From Deltaproteobacteria bacterium (GTDB lineage Bacteria > Desulfobacterota > Desulfobacteria > Desulfobacterales > Desulfobacteraceae): a stretch of 64,000 nt of DNA. Under the pieces are notes generated by a model that had not been told where the DNA came from, did not search any database, and saw nothing but the letters and a program-made list of their open reading frames with translations. The stretch lies in contig JAQIBP010000034.1 in assembly GCA_027858995.1 (NCBI GenBank), positions 51,809 to 115,808 on the forward strand, written 5' to 3'. Both the position numbers and the translations under genes were made by a program. Shown piece by piece: positions 34,189 through 42,623 of the stretch. Position 1 is the first letter of the stretch. The number at the start of each line of letters is the position of its first letter.

Positions 34189-35514
34189 TTATGATATAAT
34201 ACATAAATCAAACAATTTATCCAGCCTTTCTTCCCGGTCAAAATTCCAAATGTGATCTATCAGGAGTTCTGCTTTAATTTTTCCTATCACAGGAGATGAC
34301 AACCATAAAAATTTATTCTCAAGCTCCAGATCTGTCGGCAATGTACTATGGGTGTCCCATCTTGCAGACATCACGCCTGATGAAAACACACCTCCCCTGG
34401 TAGTAGTTAGCTCAACTTCTGACTCGGCCCTGGCCGGGAATTCTTTCTGGAACCGTTCTTGGGCAATGATTTGTATTTTATCCATCATCAGATGGATATT
34501 TTTATCCAAAAGTCTTGGAGCCAGTACCTGTGCCGGGCCGACCTCCCTGTCCAAAAGGGCGGCAGCAATGGGAAAAGCAATATTGTATTGTGCTTCTTCA
34601 GTATTTTGAGGATAATTTGTACTTAAGGTGGCTGACTCTTCAAATGTAAACACTTTGATCTGTTTTATATCTTCAGGGTCAAGACAATTTTTTGCCATGA
34701 TTTTTAAAGCACCATCCACTCCGGGTTGGGCCCACCGGCAGGCACAATAGGGTTTGAAATAGAGGTTCATGATTTCAAAGACCCTGCCTAAAGAGTGAAT
34801 CCATTCCGCTTCAGGAGACTCATTAAAAATCGGATATATACCGGTAAACCCCTTGTCAGCCATCATCACAGACATTATGGCCACCATACATCCCCACCCA
34901 ATACTGTCTTTTCCCATGCCCGGCAGCTCAATGCATTTCATCATGGGCGCAATGGGAGCATGATATTCAGCTGCACCCAGAGCGTTATAAAGTTTTTCCC
35001 GGGAAAGCCCTAAAAGCTTTCCTGCAGCAGCAGCCCCTCCAATGGCACCCCAGCTGCCGGAAGAATGGTATGTCTCATACCTTGCATGCCGAATCACCCC
35101 AGCCCGGATGGCCACTTCATAGCCGACAACCAGGGCGGTTAAAAATTTTTTTCCCGTAATATCGGTACCCATTTCTCCTGCAGCCAGAATGACAGGAAGG
35201 ATGCATGCACCGGGATGACCTTTTACATTTCTATATCCGTCATCTATATCCAGGGCATTATTGGCAAATCCATTGACAAGGGTTGCCCCTGTTGCCGATA
35301 GTTTATTTCCTTTGACCAGTATGGCTGCTTCATCCCCTTTGAACTGTTCTTTGGCGAAATTGTTCATCAGAACTGCGACAGGAGTGCTGTGGCCAGCGAT
35401 CAGGGCACCCAGGGTATCCAGCAGGCATCGTTTGGCCTGATGCTGAATATTGTCCGGCAATGTATCCCATTCAGCCTCCACGATAAAATCTAACGTCTGT
35501 TCATTTAGGTCCAT
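34189..35514 (-). CDS. MmgE/PrpD family protein
   Basis: 441 residues, standard for the 2-methylcitrate dehydratase / MmgE superfamily. The N-terminal helical domain has PDNIQHQAKRCLLDTLGALIAG and DDGYRNVKGHPGACILPVILA, the family signature with active-site His and Asp. The C-terminal lid domain starts near 275. No prpB/prpC genes are nearby, so it is unlikely to serve the methylcitrate cycle; related proteins act on varied small acids. It is intact although both neighbours are broken. Confidence 0.88.
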   Translation of the reverse strand: MDLNEQTLDFIVEAEWDTLPDNIQHQAKRCLLDTLGALIAGHSTPVAVLMNNFAKEQFKGDEAAILVKGNKLSATGATLVNGFANNALDIDDGYRNVKGHPGACILPVILAAGEMGTDITGKKFLTALVVGYEVAIRAGVIRHARYETYHSSGSWGAIGGAAAAGKLLGLSREKLYNALGAAEYHAPIAPMMKCIELPGMGKDSIGWGCMVAIMSVMMADKGFTGIYPIFNESPEAEWIHSLGRVFEIMNLYFKPYCACRWAQPGVDGALKIMAKNCLDPEDIKQIKVFTFEESATLSTNYPQNTEEAQYNIAFPIAAALLDREVGPAQVLAPRLLDKNIHLMMDKIQIIAQERFQKEFPARAESEVELTTTRGGVFSSGVMSARWDTHSTLPTDLELENKFLWLSSPVIGKIKAELLIDHIWNFDREERLDKLFDLCIIS

Positions 35515-35557
35515 ACAAATTATTCCTCAAACTTTATCTATGAATTCAGCAAATCGC

Positions 35558-35809
35558 TCACCTGCCATGTATTTGTATTAAATCATCAGCAATATATTGA
35601 ATCTTTCTCTGATTGCCCTGTTCATACATCATTCCCATTTTTTCAATAATCTTCAAAGATGCTTTATGCAATGTCCTTATCTGTTCCGTTAACAGGGGGC
35701 GATATTGGCCGCCCCGCATACCCATTAAAGTCATGATACTTTTCATTAATTTACTTTTTTTTGATTTAAAAATGTAACAAAAACTTTCATAATTAAGAAT
35801 TTTTGTCAA
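35558..35809 (-). pseudogene. N-terminal fragment of an MttB-family (trimethylamine/betaine) methyltransferase
   Basis: The 83-codon frame contains GMRGGQYRPL and TEQIRTLHKASLKIIEKMG, then MMYEQGN, which resembles the first 50 residues of MttB-superfamily corrinoid methyltransferases (normally about 480-520 residues). The frame then ends at TGA-free TAA-type truncation after QIHGR, 44 bp before the PrpD gene, with no continuation in other frames. No good ribosome site is visible. The rest was presumably lost by deletion. Together with the broken nitrilase it suggests a former methylated-amine or betaine locus. Confidence 0.65.
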
Positions 35810-36027
35810 TGATAACTATTATACTCGAAACTGGATGGAACTTGACAATATTATAATAGACATGTAACCAATTTAGTAAGTTTTTAGGTTTAATGAAATA
35901 CCAATGAGTCTATTGGAAAAAATGCAGCCACTTTAGATAAGACTATCAATAAACACTATTCTGAATTGAACGCCAAATGGCTATCTTGGATGAAAAATAG
36001 GTATTAGTATTGAAGAGTAAAAATGAT

Positions 36028-36609
36028 ATGATGATTTTAAAAAAAGGAAGAAAAAACCCCAATCAACATCTATTTGTTTTTTGTCCACATTGCGGTGAAC
36101 AAACCTTGTCAACTGGCAGTTTAAAATCTTTTTCATGTAAAAACTGCAGTTTTAATTTCTATATTAATACGGCATCAGCCGGCATTGCCTTGATATTTAA
36201 TGAAAATAATGAACTTCTGGTTACCCGAAGAAGATATGATCCGGCAAAGGGAATGCTTGATTTTCCAGGTGGATTCTCTGAACCCGGGGAAACCATTGAA
36301 GATAGCTTGAAAAGGGAAGTCAAAGAAGAGCTTGATCTTGATATTTCAAAGTTAACCTATTTTTCTTCGTGTCCAAATAAATACATTTATAAGCAAGTCA
36401 CATATAATATCATTGATTTTGCATTTATCTGCAAGGTTAAAGGTTTTGACAAAATTAAAGCTCAGGATGACATATCTGATTATTATTTTATTGAATTATT
36501 AAAGATAGATAAAAATCAGTTTGGACTGGACTCACCTAAAATGATTATTGATCAATTATTAACCTCTTCTAAAATTGCAGATAAATTTAATTTTTCTGAC
36601 AGACCCTAA
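36028..36609 (+). CDS. Nudix hydrolase with N-terminal zinc ribbon
   Basis: About 193 residues. Two Cys pairs (FCPHCGE and FSCKNCSF) form a zinc ribbon in the first 45 residues, followed by the Nudix fold. The Nudix box GFSEPGETIEDSLKREVKEEL fits Gx5Ex7REuxEExG except that the last position reads LDL. NudC-like and ADP-ribose-type enzymes share this layout; here the substrate is unknown. ATG 36028 (MMILKKG) is preferred; an in-frame TTG at 36010 is the alternative. Stands alone. Confidence 0.85.
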   Translation: MMILKKGRKNPNQHLFVFCPHCGEQTLSTGSLKSFSCKNCSFNFYINTASAGIALIFNENNELLVTRRRYDPAKGMLDFPGGFSEPGETIEDSLKREVKEELDLDISKLTYFSSCPNKYIYKQVTYNIIDFAFICKVKGFDKIKAQDDISDYYFIELLKIDKNQFGLDSPKMIIDQLLTSSKIADKFNFSDRP

Positions 36610-36634
36610 ATTTTTTAAGTTCCTTATTGATCGC

Positions 36635-37102
36635 TTAAGTGGCATTAAACTTTTGTTTGCGAAGTATTGATTGAATTACATTGTCGAGCTGCTGAAGGAA
36701 ATATGATTCGTCACGCTTTTTCAGCGGGGGCGGCCCGCCTGTAATCTCTCCTGCTTCACGAAGTTCTGACAACAGATTTCGAGTAGCGACAATTCCTCCG
36801 ATGTTGTTTTTGGTGAACTGCTTCCCCGTTGGACCAATTACCAGTGCGCCTTTCTTCAGGTAGCGGCTGGCAAGCGGAATATCTGCAGTGACCACTATGT
36901 CGTCAGATTGTACATGCCCGGCAATCCAATCATCTGCAGCATCAAATCGATCCTCTACAATTTTAAGTATGATCCATCGTTCATTCGGAACTCTCATCCT
37001 GGAGTTGGCAGTTAATGTGACATTTAGACGATAACGTTCTGCAACACGGTACACTTCCTTTTTTACAGGACACGAATCAGCATCTATAAATATGTGCAGC
37101 AA
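36635..37102 (-). CDS. UPF0178 (YaiI/YqxD) family protein
   Basis: 155 residues, matching the conserved YaiI/YqxD family (DUF188). It opens MLHIFIDADSCPVKKEVYRVAERY, the family signature with paired Asp and Cys, continues with VVTADIPLASRYLKKGALVIGPTGK, and ends Lys-rich. The fold is related to PIN/NYN nucleases, with acidic metal-binding residues, but no activity is established to my knowledge. Convergent with the Nudix gene. Confidence 0.9.
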   Translation of the reverse strand: MLHIFIDADSCPVKKEVYRVAERYRLNVTLTANSRMRVPNERWIILKIVEDRFDAADDWIAGHVQSDDIVVTADIPLASRYLKKGALVIGPTGKQFTKNNIGGIVATRNLLSELREAGEITGGPPPLKKRDESYFLQQLDNVIQSILRKQKFNAT

Positions 37103-37154
37103 ACCTAAATCCTCACATTCTCCCCTGTTCTAGGGAATATTTAATCATGCAAAT

Positions 37155-37173
37155 CACAGGTTCAGTCCCTGTG
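37155..37173. terminator. Small hairpin downstream of the anti-sigma gene
   Basis: CACAGG/CCTGTG stem with a 7-base loop, 27 bases after the anti-sigma stop. In the rightward direction it is followed by TTTT; leftward it lacks a T-run. A weak candidate terminator. Confidence 0.35.
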
Positions 37174-37199
37174 TTTTCCTTGCTGGCAACCCTGGTAAC

Positions 37200-37787
37200 C
37201 TAAAATGTAAGTGTTTTAATTTCCCATGATTCTTTGTTTTTCCTTTCGGCAAACCCTTGCGCATCTATGGTCTTACCGCCAAGGTCATAGGAGATAACAA
37301 ATTTTCTTATGTAGTTGCCATCGTTATACTTATAGGTTTTTTCAGGAATGACAGTGATATGCATCTCTATCTCGGGTATCATACTCTTATACTGTACACC
37401 GCTTTTATAGTTTTCAAGTGCAGTATTAAGAACATTCTGATATATTGGATTTATAAGATTAGCTGTAAAGGCAGGGTTAGAGCCGGATCTATCATAAATA
37501 AGATTGCTCATTAAAATTCCTATTCCAACTAAAAAGATAAAGGATGCTGCCATGAGCATAAATTTATGACTGTATGCTTTTTTATGATCAGGCAGAATGA
37601 TTTCATCCCCAGCCATTTCATTTCTGAAAAAAGATTTTGAATAGGCACAGGCTTTAGCATCATTAATTATAAATGTTTTTATATCATCATCTTCATCAAT
37701 GATTTTTTCAACATCGTTCATTTCAACATTTGACAATTCACCATCCAGGAACATGGAAACTTTTGTCAATTTATCATCACAATTCAT
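37200..37787 (-). CDS. Membrane-anchored anti-sigma factor-like protein
   Basis: 195 residues from ATG 37787, which has GGAGG 8 bases upstream and overlaps the sigma gene stop as ATGA, so translation is coupled. Residues 1-70 are cytoplasmic and acidic with the LSxFLDGELS-like opening seen in zinc-free anti-sigma factors (no HxxxCxxC). One transmembrane helix follows (FMLMAASFIFLVGIGILMS, about 85-105), and the rest is periplasmic. It presumably holds the ECF sigma factor at the membrane until an envelope signal arrives. Annotation by context and topology. Confidence 0.72.
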   Translation of the reverse strand: MNCDDKLTKVSMFLDGELSNVEMNDVEKIIDEDDDIKTFIINDAKACAYSKSFFRNEMAGDEIILPDHKKAYSHKFMLMAASFIFLVGIGILMSNLIYDRSGSNPAFTANLINPIYQNVLNTALENYKSGVQYKSMIPEIEMHITVIPEKTYKYNDGNYIRKFVISYDLGGKTIDAQGFAERKNKESWEIKTLTF

Positions 37788-38314
37788 ATTAATTTCCTCC
37801 ATTTTGTTTTCCCCGGTCTTTTTTTCTTTGAAAAATATTGATTAAAGGTACGGCGTACCAGGGTGACCCTGCTGGCAACAGTACCAATCGGAATTCCAAG
37901 TATTTTTGCAGCTTCACTGTATGTATATCCTTCCAGACAGACGAGGTGGAATGACGCTTTTTGTTTGTCCGCTAAAAGAATGAGCATTTTTTTGCAATCA
38001 ATATAGGTATTTAAGGATGATATATTGTGTCTGTTATCATAATTAACCGGATGGTTTTCATGAATCGTGTTTTTATAATTGGTGATCGTTTTATTTTTTC
38101 TGGTTATATCTATCCAGGTTGTATAAACAATCCTGAAAAGCCAGCTTTTAAGGTTGGAATTATCTTTAAACTGATCTGCTTTTGAAAGAGCCCTTACAAG
38201 AGACTGTTGTGCCAGATCATTACTGTTGTCGCTATTGCGAGCCAAACTGTATGAGAATTTTTTTACATCGGGTAATAAAGCTTCGACCTGTTTTTTGAAA
38301 AGTTTATAATTCAT
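37784..38314 (-). CDS. ECF-type RNA polymerase sigma factor
   Basis: 176 residues. Region 2 (about 15-75) holds DLAQQSLVRALSKADQF and LKSWLFRIVYTTWID, which bind core polymerase and the -10. Region 4 (about 120-165) holds LVCLEGYTYSEAAKILGIP and the HTH IGTVASRVTLVRRTF for -35 recognition. It is coupled to the membrane anti-sigma gene and 48 bp downstream of a glycine-rich exported protein, which may be a target or signal of the pathway. Confidence 0.92.
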   Translation of the reverse strand: MNYKLFKKQVEALLPDVKKFSYSLARNSDNSNDLAQQSLVRALSKADQFKDNSNLKSWLFRIVYTTWIDITRKNKTITNYKNTIHENHPVNYDNRHNISSLNTYIDCKKMLILLADKQKASFHLVCLEGYTYSEAAKILGIPIGTVASRVTLVRRTFNQYFSKKKRPGKTKWRKLI

Positions 38315-38362
38315 AGTTTATATTTTAGTTTGTGACAACCGTCATACAGAAGAGAATATTGT

Positions 38363-38689
38363 TTAATCACCCCAGGAATTTTCGATGAGATCCGCTTCTT
38401 CAGTATCACTTATTTGAAAATTCATAAGATTTTTAAAAAAATCATTTAATACCTCGGTCTTGTCCTGCTTGGCCTTGCTCTTAGCCGTATTTGATATATT
38501 CTGACTTTTTTCACTATTTGTATTGTTTCCCATGGCACCACCAGTTCCTGTTCCCATGGCACCGGCTCCACCACTTGCTCCTGCTCCACCACCGCCACCA
38601 GCACCACCGCCGCTACCCTGAGCAAATGATAAACTGGTAAGTGACATAAACATGATAACCATAGCTGCGATAATAATTCTTTTATACAT
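38363..38689 (-). CDS. Exported glycine/alanine-rich small protein
   Basis: 108 residues with AAGGAG-type SD before ATG 38689. A signal peptide (MYKRIIIAAMVIMFMSLTSLSFA) is followed by a Gly/Ala/Met-rich low-complexity block, then a Lys/Asn/Ser segment and an acidic end (DTEEADLIENSWGD). No family recognised; the composition suggests a flexible secreted or surface protein. It is upstream of the ECF sigma gene on the same strand and probably cotranscribed. Confidence 0.72.
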   Translation of the reverse strand: MYKRIIIAAMVIMFMSLTSLSFAQGSGGGAGGGGGAGASGGAGAMGTGTGGAMGNNTNSEKSQNISNTAKSKAKQDKTEVLNDFFKNLMNFQISDTEEADLIENSWGD

Positions 38690-39274
38690 CTTGATCTCCT
38701 TTTTTTGCCTTTAAGCTTGTCAAGTTCATGCATTCTTGCCAACTAATTTCTGGGGAGTCCTCACATCAAGAACAAGCAAATCAGAATCAGATTTCATAAA
38801 TAATCATAATAAAACAGTTTAATATAGACTCCAGGGTTCTGCTGCAGGAATTTCTTGAATTTGAGTTTTGGAATTTTATAGAGCTCTGCTTTTTCCTGTA
38901 CTGTATATGTATAATGCGAACAACCACAGTCTGTTTTCCATTTCCAGAGCCAGAAAGTTTTATGAAATTTTCACAGTTATGGTAGGTTTTTTTTAATCAT
39001 GGCTTGAGCCAGAATAAGGTTTCCATTATTCTAATAATGATTTCTAAAACTGCTGCAATGAAGGGTTATAATCAGATTTGTTTGAAGGCATCAATTACAG
39101 GATAAAAAGTTACACCAAAAAGATTCCCATACCAAAAATTACAGTACAATAAATAGTGGTACAGTGTAAATAATTTTCAAAAAATATTCCATTATATGGG
39201 AAAAATCAAAATCAAAATCAAAAATTCAAATTGTTGATTGCACAGATAAAATAATTGTGATAAAAAAATTTGTT
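38690..39274. other. Gene-free region before parA, with a start-less ORF fragment
   Basis: About 585 bases. On the minus strand 38794-38970 a start-less frame reads FWLWKWKTDCGCSHYTY and KIPKLKFKKFLQQNPG before a stop, which looks protein-like but has stops just upstream, so it may be a gene remnant. Just before parA is a short array AAAATC repeated four times (about 39205-39230). No parS palindrome, tRNA or strong terminator was seen. Confidence 0.4.
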
Positions 39275-40033
39275 ATGGCTCAAATTATAAGTATAGCAAA
39301 TCAGAAAGGTGGTGTTGGAAAAACAACAACTTCCATTAATCTTTCAGCAGCCCTTGCCAAAATGGGAAAAAGAGTATTGCTAGTGGACTGCGATTCCCAG
39401 GCAAATGCAACAACAGGTATGGGAATTGACAAGCCTGGTCTTGAGTTTTCTCTTTACCATGGACTTATTGATGAGGCTGGTATTGATGATATAATCATGC
39501 CAGGCATCCTGCCTAAATTGAAAATAATTCCTGCAAATATTGACCTTATCGGGTTTGAAATTGAAATGGTGTCAGCCAAGGGCAGGGAAAACAAGTTGAA
39601 AGAGCTTCTCCTGCAGGTTAAAGATGACTTTGATTATATTATTATTGACTGTCCGCCTGCTTTAAGCCTGTTGACAGTAAATGCCTTTACAGCTTCCAGC
39701 TCTGTCTTGATACCCCTTCAAAGTGAATTTTATGCCTTGGAAGGCTTAGGGCAGTTGTTAGATACCATAAAACGGGTAAAGGCTTCTTTTAATCCGGGAT
39801 TAAAGATCAAGGGAATTCTTTTGACCATGTATGATAAAAGAACAAATCTAGCCCAGAATGTTTTTGAAGATGCAAAAAAATATTTTAATGATATGGTTTT
39901 TAAAACAAAGATACCGCGTAATGTAAAACTTGGCGAAGCGCCAAGCTATGGATTGCCGGTGATTTTATATGATAAACATTCAAAAGGATCAAAAAGCTAT
40001 ATTGCTTTTGCAAGGGAATTTTTAAAAAGATGA
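39275..40033 (+). CDS. parA: Chromosome-partitioning ATPase ParA/Soj
   Basis: About 252 residues from ATG 39275 (MAQIISIANQKGG). The deviant Walker A KGGVGKTT follows immediately, so this start is preferred over the in-frame GTG at 39257. Walker B IIIDCPPAL and the ParA-specific LIPLQSEFYALEG are present. ParA moves ParB-parS complexes to segregate the chromosome. It overlaps parB by ATGA. The window has no dnaA, gidA/B or parS, so the origin need not be close. Confidence 0.95.
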   Translation: MAQIISIANQKGGVGKTTTSINLSAALAKMGKRVLLVDCDSQANATTGMGIDKPGLEFSLYHGLIDEAGIDDIIMPGILPKLKIIPANIDLIGFEIEMVSAKGRENKLKELLLQVKDDFDYIIIDCPPALSLLTVNAFTASSSVLIPLQSEFYALEGLGQLLDTIKRVKASFNPGLKIKGILLTMYDKRTNLAQNVFEDAKKYFNDMVFKTKIPRNVKLGEAPSYGLPVILYDKHSKGSKSYIAFAREFLKR

Positions 40034-40890
40034 GAAAAAAGAAGAAGAGTGGACTTGGCCGTGGAATCTCAGCATTAATACCTGATTTTGAAATGGCAGA
40101 TGCCAATTCTGACTTTTTTATGTGTCCCATAGGTGATATTACGCCAAATCGTTATCAGCCAAGAACTTCATTCAACCAGGAAGAGCTTGATCAATTAAGG
40201 GAATCCATTATACAGCAGGGTGTCTTGCAGCCTTTATTAATAAGGAATATTGATAGTTCCTATGAATTAATAGCAGGAGAGCGAAGGCTTCGCGCTGCAA
40301 AAGAAGCTGATTTGACCCATGTTCCAGTGATTTTAAAAGATTTGACTAATCAGCAGGTTCTCGAAGTTTCCATTATTGAAAATATTCAAAGACAGAATTT
40401 AAATGTACTTGAAGAGGCAGCAGCATATCATAGATTGATAAGCGAATTTCAATATACCCAGGAAAAGGTTGCTCAAAAAATAGGAAAGAACCGTTCTACA
40501 ATTGCAAATCTTTTACGCCTTAGAAATCTTCCTGAAATAATTAAAGAGAGTTTGATTGCAGAAGAGATTTCAATGGGCCATGCAAGGGCCTTAATGGGGG
40601 CAGGAGCAGATGAAAACCAGATTCATCTTTTGAAAATAGTTCTTAAAGAAGGCCTCTCTGTACGACAGACTGAAAAACTTGTTAATGATGCAAAAAAAGA
40701 ACCGCAAAAATTGCAAAAAAAAATATCTGCTAAGGAAAAACAATTCCTTGATGAAACAAGCTCGTGGCTCACCAGTCAAATCAAATCCAGGGTTAGAATT
40801 CAAAAGAGTGGAGAAAAAGGTAAAATAGAGATTAATTTCAAATCAAAAAAAGAGTTTCAGCGCCTGATAGACCTTTTGAGTCAAATTTAA
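40030..40890 (+). CDS. parB: Chromosome-partitioning protein ParB/Spo0J
   Basis: 286 residues. Opens KKKKSGLGRGISALIP, the usual ParB start; then the CTPase/ParB fold with NRYQPRTSF, GVLQPLLIR, ELIAGERRLRAAK (the C-motif GERRxRA), IENIQRQNLN; the HTH YTQEKVAQKIGKNRSTIAN near 140-160; and a C-terminal dimerisation domain with IKSRVRI. It binds parS and spreads along DNA using CTP. Directly followed by the IspH fusion with a 1-base overlap (TAATG). Confidence 0.96.
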   Translation: MRKKKKSGLGRGISALIPDFEMADANSDFFMCPIGDITPNRYQPRTSFNQEELDQLRESIIQQGVLQPLLIRNIDSSYELIAGERRLRAAKEADLTHVPVILKDLTNQQVLEVSIIENIQRQNLNVLEEAAAYHRLISEFQYTQEKVAQKIGKNRSTIANLLRLRNLPEIIKESLIAEEISMGHARALMGAGADENQIHLLKIVLKEGLSVRQTEKLVNDAKKEPQKLQKKISAKEKQFLDETSSWLTSQIKSRVRIQKSGEKGKIEINFKSKKEFQRLIDLLSQI

Positions 40891-42605
40891 TGAAAATAGT
40901 TGTAGCAAAAACAGCCGGCTTCTGTATGGGAGTCCGGAAGGCTGTGGATATGGTGTTAGATGCATCCAATACAGCTAAAAAAGAACCTATTTATACCTAT
41001 GGCCCTTTAATCCACAATCCTCAAGTTCTTGAAATGCTTGAGGAGAAAGGGATCTTCAGGATTGATAAAATTCCACCTAAAGGGAAGGGCATTGTTTTAG
41101 TTCGTGCCCATGGTGTGCCGCCTGAAGATGAAAAAGCTCTTAAAAAGGCAGGTTTTACTGTAATAAATGCAACCTGTCCCAGGGTGGTAAAAGTCCAGTT
41201 GATTATTCACAAATATGCCCAAAAAGGATATTCAACAATTATTATCGGGGATGAAAAACATCCTGAAGTGATTGGCCTTCTTGGATATGCAAAAAACAGT
41301 GGACATACTGTTACAAGCATGGAGCAGTTTGAAAAACTTCCAAAATTTGAAAATGCAGTTATTGTGGCTCAAACAACTCAGGATACTGCATTTTATGGTC
41401 AAATAAAAAGATGGTGTGAGATCCATGCTCCTCACTATAAAATATTTGATACTATCTGTGGTTCAACAGAAAGACGTCAGGCAGAAATACGTAAACTTGC
41501 CAATGAAAATGATGCGGTAATTGTAGTTGGAGGAAAACAGAGCGGTAACACGAAACGTCTGGTTCAAATTGCAGCAGGGGCAGGCAAACCAGCCTTACAT
41601 ATTGAAGATATTTCACAGATTGATTACAAAGAGTTGTCATCAAGCAAATCCATTGCTATTACAGCAGGAGCTTCAACACCAAACTGGGTCATTAATGATA
41701 CGTGTGCTCAAGTGGAAAGCAATCTTCAAAAACTGCATCCTATCCAGATATTTTTTTTAAAATTGCGTAATTTTTTATTGAAAACAAATGTCATGGCTGC
41801 AGCCGGTGCAGGTTCTTTAACCTATGCATGCTCAGGGCTTCAGGGTTTTGACAAGGATTTTCATCATGCATTGATAGCCATGCTGTATGTCCTTTCAATG
41901 CATATATTGAATAATCTGTTTATGATTAAACCTGATAAATATAATAATCCTCAAAGGGCGATGTTTTATAAGAATAACAGACTGTATCTATGGATTAGCG
42001 CAATTGTGTCAGGTGCAGCAGGGCTCTATTTAAGCTTTGCAGCCGGAGTGCTGTCTTTTATGGTTTTGTTGATTATGAGCCTTCTTGGCCTGTCATATAA
42101 TTTAAAATTGATTCCTTTCACAGCACGCAAAGGACAATTTGCCAGGATAAAAGATATCCCGGGATCAAAAACCATTCTCATTACTATTGCCTGGGGAACA
42201 GTAACCTGTCTTTTGCCGGCTGTAGCCAATCAAAGTAATCTGCTTCCTGTTGCTGTAGTATTTATTTTTGCTGCCGGGCTTGTCTTTGCACGAACTGCTT
42301 TTTTTGATATTCTTGCAATTCAAGGAGATCGGATTACCGGCAAAGAGACACTTCCTATCCTTATAGGGGAAAAGCATAGCTTTAATATCATACAATATAT
42401 TTTAATTTTCGATTTTTGTATTGTTTTGTTGGCGTTTTTTATGGATTTATTAGTCAATAAGGCTTTTATACTTGCTTTCATCCCTTTGATCATGTTTTTA
42501 TTAATAAAGTTTTTTAAAAATGATACCCGTATTTCAGGTGCCCATAGAGAATTTATTATTGAATCAACTTTTTTTGGTGCGGGATTGTTGTCAGCTGTAA
42601 TTTAA
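40890..42605 (+). CDS. ispH: IspH (HMBPP reductase) fused to a UbiA-type membrane domain
   Basis: 571 residues, about twice the usual IspH. Residues 1-283 are IspH: [4Fe-4S] ligands Cys12, Cys96 and Cys190, with IHNPQV, RAHGVPP, GDEKHPEV and AGASTPNWV motifs; it makes IPP and DMAPP in the MEP pathway. Residues 285-571 hold about eight membrane helices like UbiA prenyltransferases. The second Asp motif is recognisable (FFDILAIQGDRITGKETLP); the first (NNLFMIKPDKYNNP) is degenerate. The fusion suggests isoprenoid precursor made at the membrane. Whether the second half is catalytic is unknown. Confidence 0.93.
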   Translation: MKIVVAKTAGFCMGVRKAVDMVLDASNTAKKEPIYTYGPLIHNPQVLEMLEEKGIFRIDKIPPKGKGIVLVRAHGVPPEDEKALKKAGFTVINATCPRVVKVQLIIHKYAQKGYSTIIIGDEKHPEVIGLLGYAKNSGHTVTSMEQFEKLPKFENAVIVAQTTQDTAFYGQIKRWCEIHAPHYKIFDTICGSTERRQAEIRKLANENDAVIVVGGKQSGNTKRLVQIAAGAGKPALHIEDISQIDYKELSSSKSIAITAGASTPNWVINDTCAQVESNLQKLHPIQIFFLKLRNFLLKTNVMAAAGAGSLTYACSGLQGFDKDFHHALIAMLYVLSMHILNNLFMIKPDKYNNPQRAMFYKNNRLYLWISAIVSGAAGLYLSFAAGVLSFMVLLIMSLLGLSYNLKLIPFTARKGQFARIKDIPGSKTILITIAWGTVTCLLPAVANQSNLLPVAVVFIFAAGLVFARTAFFDILAIQGDRITGKETLPILIGEKHSFNIIQYILIFDFCIVLLAFFMDLLVNKAFILAFIPLIMFLLIKFFKNDTRISGAHREFIIESTFFGAGLLSAVI

Positions 42606-42623
42606 TTCTTATTTGGAGAGATT

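Noticed and set aside
37155..37173. Sequence resembling a tRNA T-arm (GGTTCAGTCC)
   Set aside because: No acceptor, D-arm or anticodon arm could be formed upstream; it is a simple hairpin.
38690..39274. Replication origin or parS cluster near parA
   Set aside because: No parS-like palindrome, DnaA-box cluster, dnaA or gid genes were seen; only a short AAAATC repeat.
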